DNA of 46,514 nt from Citromicrobium sp. (lineage in GTDB: Bacteria; Pseudomonadota; Alphaproteobacteria; Sphingomonadales; Sphingomonadaceae), in the NCBI GenBank assembly GCA_002729695.1, contig PBYQ01000004.1:1-46514 (forward strand), given 5' to 3'. The position numbers and the translations under genes are program-made. The first letter of the stretch is position 1. Every line of letters begins with the position of its first letter. Positions 43,232 through 46,514 of the stretch are shown one piece after another. The notes under the pieces were generated by a model. The model did not search any database. It saw nothing but the letters and a program-made list of their open reading frames with translations, and was not told the origin of the DNA.

Positions 43232-43765
43232 ATGGCGAAACCACGCAGATCGAACGATTGGGGCTTTCCCCGCTGGCGGGGCTATGAAGCTTCGCGCGAG
43301 GCGGCGACCATTCGCCTGTGCGATCGCCATGGTTGCGAAGAGCCGGGCAACTGCCCTGCGCCCAAATCTCCGAACAATCCCGACCGCTGGTATTTCTGCC
43401 AGAAGCACGCTGCCGAATATAATTCCAAGTGGGACTATTTCGAAGGGCTCGAAAAGGCCGAGGCGGCCGAGCGCGCGCGGACCGAGAAGCGCGACAATGC
43501 CGGCTATGCCGAAGCGTCGCATTACAGCTGGACGGGTTCGGGCGATGGATCGCGCTCGGCAGACGAGATGCGCGCGCTCGACGTGCTCGAGCTGGAAGCC
43601 GATGCCGACTTCGCGGCGATCAAGCGCGCCTGGCGCGAAAAGGCCAAGACCGTCCACCCCGATGTGAAACCGAACGACAAGGAAGCTGCCGCCGAATTCC
43701 AGAAGCTGCAGTTGGCCTATGAGGTGCTCAAGGCCGCCGAAGCGCGGCGCGAATGGATGGGGTAG
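43232..43765 (+). CDS. J-domain protein with N-terminal Cys/His motif
   Basis: A 177-residue protein in which the J domain is at the C-terminus (about residues 110-177): LELEADADFAAIKRAWREKA and the essential HPD in KTVHPDVKPND. The first half carries possible zinc ligands (CDRHGCEEPGNC ... WYFCQKHAAEYN). DnaJ family proteins stimulate an Hsp70 ATPase; the C-terminal placement marks it as a specialised co-chaperone. Short DnaJ-like proteins of this kind are common in Sphingomonadales. Confidence 0.88.
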   Translation: MAKPRRSNDWGFPRWRGYEASREAATIRLCDRHGCEEPGNCPAPKSPNNPDRWYFCQKHAAEYNSKWDYFEGLEKAEAAERARTEKRDNAGYAEASHYSWTGSGDGSRSADEMRALDVLELEADADFAAIKRAWREKAKTVHPDVKPNDKEAAAEFQKLQLAYEVLKAAEARREWMG

Positions 43766-43869
43766 CGAAGAAACCCTGCGGGTTCACGAAAGCGTAACCG
43801 AGCCGTCGCCGTTCGGTCACCGACACCCCCTACCGCCCCTTCTCGCACTTGCAGCAAAAGGGGTTCGCC

Positions 43870-46227
43870 ATGCGCTTTTCTTCGTCTTTCTCCGCCATTC
43901 GGTTTGCCTTGCTCGGCACCGTCGCCATCCTGCCCGCAACCGCCTTCGCGCAGGCCGCCGTCGAGCCTGCGGATCAGGACTCGATCGAGGCGAGCAGCGG
44001 TAACGAAATCGTCGTCACCGCGCAGAAGATCGAACAGCGCGCCAAGGACGTGCCGATCACCATCTCGGCGCTTTCGGGCGAGCGGATCGAAGACCTGGGC
44101 GTGACCGATCTCGACGAACTGTCGAACTATATCCCCGGTCTGAACATCCAGGAACAGAGCGCCAACAACCCCGGCATCGTGATCCGCGGGATCACTTCGG
44201 ACAGCGGCTCGGCCCAGCAGGGCCCGCGCGTCACGCTGTATTACAACGGCGTCGACATCTCCCGCTCGCGCGGTTCCTATCAGGCGATCTACGATCTCGA
44301 CCGCGTGGAAGTCATCAAGGGCCCGCAGGCGACCCTGTTCGGCACCGCCAGCGCAGTTGGCGCGATCAGCCTCGTCTCCGCAAAGCCCAAGCCGGGCTTC
44401 TCCGGCGCGCTGACCGGCGGCTACGGCAATTACGACGCGACGCTGCTGTCGGGCTACCTAAATGCCGGCTCGGACGTACTGGCGGGCCGCGTCGCCTTCG
44501 AATGGCGCACGCGCGACGGCTATGTCGAAAACCTTGCCGCCAGTCAGGAGGAAGAACTCTACGCCAAGGACCAGCTCGGCGTGCGCGGATCGCTGCGCTT
44601 TACGCCCAGCCCGTTCGTGACCGTCGACCTCGTCGGCACCTACGACCAGCAGCGCAACGGTGGCACGCCCTTCATCTCTGGCACCTTCCCCGCTTTCGCC
44701 GGAGCACCGGGCGGTGCGGCCAATGCCTTCGAAGATGCCAACCTCGGCGGCTCGCCCTACTCGGCGGCGGCGCTGGGCGACGACCAGTTGGGCCTGAACC
44801 GCGAAGTCTACGACGTGAACCTGACCGCCGCGATCGAGCTGAGCGACTCGCTCACCTTCACCACGGTCAACGGCTACCGCGAGTTCGACAGCGCCGAAGT
44901 GTTCGATGCCGACGGATCGGCCGCGCCCTTCCTCGAATTCGCGGAGATCGCCACGGGCCACCAGTTCAGCCACGAGGGCCGCTTCAGCTATGTCGATCCC
45001 AGCTGGCGCGCGTCGTTCGGGTGGAACGTCTTCACAGAAAAGGGGCGGCAGAACGTGCCCTTCTCGACCGAGGAAGGTACCTTTCTGCAGTGCCTGACCA
45101 CGCTGTTCGGTGCGCCGCTGATCGCGGGCATCCCCTGCGTTGCGCCCGATGGGACCGTGCCCGCAGCGGGAGCTACCGAGCTTCTCACCTCGGGTCTGGC
45201 GACCCAAATCCCCTACAGCTCAGTGTTCGAGAACCAGGGCCGCAACACCAGCTATTCGCTGTTCACCGATGCGACCTTCATTCCGACCGATAGCCTTGAG
45301 CTGACGGCGGGCGCGCGCGTGCTGATCGAAGAGCGCAAGTCAGGCTTTACCGCTACCGTGCCCAATTCGGTGCTGAGCGGCGCGCCGCTGATCCCCGGGC
45401 AGGTCGATACCGGCGGGCAGGTGATCGAGTCGGAAGACAGTTTCGCCGCCGTCCTGCCGCGCTTCAACGTGCTCTACCGCCTCACCCCGGATGTGAACGT
45501 CTTTGCTACCGTCTCGAAGGGTCGCCGTTCGCCGGTGGTGCAGGTCGGTGCGAGCGGCACGCAGGTCATCCCCGCGGAAACCGTGTGGAACTACGAGGGC
45601 GGTCTGAAGCTCAGCTCTGGTCCAGTCTCAGGTTCGCTCGGCGTCTATTATCAGGTCTACGACAACTTCCAGGTCTCGGTGGCTGAGCTGGACAGCAATG
45701 GTAACCCGACCGGTTCCTTCGTGACCGAAAGTGCGGGCACGGCGTCGAACCTCGGCGCCGAGGCCGAGCTTGCGGTGCAGGCGTCCGACTGGCTGAGCCT
45801 GTTCGGCAATGTCGGCTATATCAGCGGCGGGATCGACAAGGACAACGCCTTCTCCCCCGCCTATTCGGGCGCGCGCTTCCGCCTCCAGCCCGAATGGCAG
45901 GCAGCGGGTGGCTTCACCGTGGATTACCCCGTGGCAGACGGCGTTCGCTTCTTCGCCACGCCCAGCGTGACCTATCGCAGCCGCATCTTCTTCGAAGTGC
46001 CCAACGATCCGGCGATCTCGCAGGGGCCGGTGACTTTGGTCAACGCGCGGGCGGGCGTCTCCTTCGCGGACGACCGCTTCGAATTGGCGGGCTTCATCCG
46101 CAACGCCTTCGACGAAGACTACCTGCTCGACGCGGGCAACACCGGCGGCGCCTTCACCGTGCCGACCTTCATCCCCGCAGAACCGCGCCTGTTCGGCATC
46201 GAACTGACCGCGCGCATCGGGCGCTGA
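43870..46227 (+). CDS. TonB-dependent receptor
   Basis: A 785-residue outer-membrane receptor: signal ALLGTVAILPATAFAQ, a TonB-box-like NEIVVTAQK, plug domain (KDVPITISALSGERIEDLG ... VEVIKGPQATLFGTASAVGAI), and a 22-strand-type barrel ending PRLFGIELTARIGR. Imports an iron complex, vitamin or oligosaccharide; no neighbouring gene identifies the ligand. ATG at 43870 with AAAAGGGG upstream; a TTG 7 codons earlier is less likely. Ends with a hairpin terminator. Confidence 0.94.
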   Translation: MRFSSSFSAIRFALLGTVAILPATAFAQAAVEPADQDSIEASSGNEIVVTAQKIEQRAKDVPITISALSGERIEDLGVTDLDELSNYIPGLNIQEQSANNPGIVIRGITSDSGSAQQGPRVTLYYNGVDISRSRGSYQAIYDLDRVEVIKGPQATLFGTASAVGAISLVSAKPKPGFSGALTGGYGNYDATLLSGYLNAGSDVLAGRVAFEWRTRDGYVENLAASQEEELYAKDQLGVRGSLRFTPSPFVTVDLVGTYDQQRNGGTPFISGTFPAFAGAPGGAANAFEDANLGGSPYSAAALGDDQLGLNREVYDVNLTAAIELSDSLTFTTVNGYREFDSAEVFDADGSAAPFLEFAEIATGHQFSHEGRFSYVDPSWRASFGWNVFTEKGRQNVPFSTEEGTFLQCLTTLFGAPLIAGIPCVAPDGTVPAAGATELLTSGLATQIPYSSVFENQGRNTSYSLFTDATFIPTDSLELTAGARVLIEERKSGFTATVPNSVLSGAPLIPGQVDTGGQVIESEDSFAAVLPRFNVLYRLTPDVNVFATVSKGRRSPVVQVGASGTQVIPAETVWNYEGGLKLSSGPVSGSLGVYYQVYDNFQVSVAELDSNGNPTGSFVTESAGTASNLGAEAELAVQASDWLSLFGNVGYISGGIDKDNAFSPAYSGARFRLQPEWQAAGGFTVDYPVADGVRFFATPSVTYRSRIFFEVPNDPAISQGPVTLVNARAGVSFADDRFELAGFIRNAFDEDYLLDAGNTGGAFTVPTFIPAEPRLFGIELTARIGR

Positions 46228-46231
46228 TACG

Positions 46232-46272
46232 AAAATGGGCGGGGGCATCGCGCCTCCGCCCATTCTCATTTT
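46232..46272. terminator. Bidirectional terminator after the TonB-dependent receptor
   Basis: GGGCGGGGGC (46237-46246) pairs with GCCTCCGCCC (46252-46261; one wobble), flanked by AAAAT and CATTTT-type tracts; it can serve both convergent genes. Confidence 0.85.
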
Positions 46273-46301
46273 CCGGTGAAGGAACCGGTCAGACCGCCCA
46301 A

Positions 46302-46514
46302 TCAGACAGCGTCTAGCGCCTGATCGAAGTCGGCGATCAGATCGTCGGGGTCTTCGATCCCGATGCTGATGCGTACCAGGCTGTCGGTGATGCCCAGTTC
46401 CTGCCGGCGACCATGCGCGACCGAGAGGTGCGTCATGCTGGCGGGGTGGCTGGCGAGCGTTTCCGTCCCGCCGAGGCTGACCGCAAGCTTGGCGACCTTG
46501 AGCGAGTCGAGGAA
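46302..46514 (-). CDS. Trans-sulfuration family PLP enzyme (C-terminal end, continues past window)
   Basis: The last 70 codons of a minus-strand gene: [39 protein letters not shown] and [19 protein letters not shown] are the C-terminal signature of the cystathionine gamma-synthase / O-succinylhomoserine sulfhydrylase / methionine gamma-lyase family (Cys/Met metabolism PLP enzymes). The visible part cannot separate MetB, MetZ and MegL. The 5' part lies outside the window. Confidence 0.93.
   Translation of the reverse strand, partial: FLDSLKVAKLAVSLGGTETLASHPASMTHLSVAHGRRQELGITDSLVRISIGIEDPDDLIADFDQALDAV

Overview
The window is a gene-dense, high-GC stretch of an alphaproteobacterial chromosome. 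Gene content points to the Sphingomonadales, most likely Erythrobacteraceae. Supporting signs are a short LOV histidine kinase of the HWE type with an adjacent single-domain response regulator (as described in Erythrobacter), EcfG-type promoters, a CsoR/CopA/CopB copper locus, an alphaproteobacterial SspB and a classic tolQRAB-pal operon. The genus is an inference from gene content; no marker RNA gene is present. I found no tRNA, rRNA, CRISPR array, insertion sequence or prophage.

Layout. 1-907: 3' part of thiC. 1.1-5.8 kb: an accessory patch. It holds a four-gene minus-strand set (two DUF2589 proteins, a small zinc-ribbon protein and an endonuclease/exonuclease/phosphatase-fold enzyme), a diverged second copy of the thiC 3' end, an AT-richer zinc-ribbon protein of unknown function, and an AbrB-type antitoxin/Doc toxin pair split by a palindromic repeat. 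5.8-10 kb: small housekeeping or unknown genes (YaiI/UPF0178, an HTH protein, an outer-membrane protein, cold-shock protein, lipoprotein, DUF962). 10.1-11.7 kb: blue-light LOV kinase plus response regulator behind a good EcfG-type promoter. 11.7-20.4 kb: S41 protease lipoprotein, PEBP-like protein, DoxX, DUF985 cupin, M19 dipeptidase, a three-gene stress-type small-protein operon (also behind an EcfG-type promoter), dapD, and an S8 serine protease autotransporter.

20.4-29.5 kb: an acyl-CoA catabolic cluster made of an aminoglycoside-phosphotransferase-fold kinase, Zn-alcohol dehydrogenase, an ACAD10/11-like acyl-CoA dehydrogenase and an MFS symporter, divergent from two further acyl-CoA dehydrogenases and an SDR. 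The kinase and ACAD correspond to the two halves of the animal ACAD10/ACAD11 proteins, which suggests catabolism of hydroxyacyl-CoAs through a phosphorylated intermediate. 29.5-32.5 kb: csoR, divergent from copA-copB, with a textbook CsoR operator between them. 32.5-34.2 kb: gmk, a small conserved protein and sspB. 34.3-38.3 kb: hisB-hisH-hisA-(small membrane protein)-hisF-hisE-HIT. 38.4-43.1 kb: ybgC-tolQ-tolR-tolA-tolB-pal. 43.2-46.5 kb: a J-domain protein, a TonB-dependent receptor and the 3' end of a trans-sulfuration enzyme gene on the minus strand.

Palindromic repeats recur. One family (CCTGAGCTTGTCGAAG-type arms) occurs between genes and also in frame inside hisF. A second, G/C-tract family lies between antitoxin and toxin and between two acyl-CoA dehydrogenases. 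A third starts with CGTCATTGCGAG. A 28-bp perfect inverted repeat separates tolQ from tolR. The best candidate for an undescribed system is the DUF2589/zinc-ribbon/EEP-nuclease set bracketed by the two thiC 3' ends.
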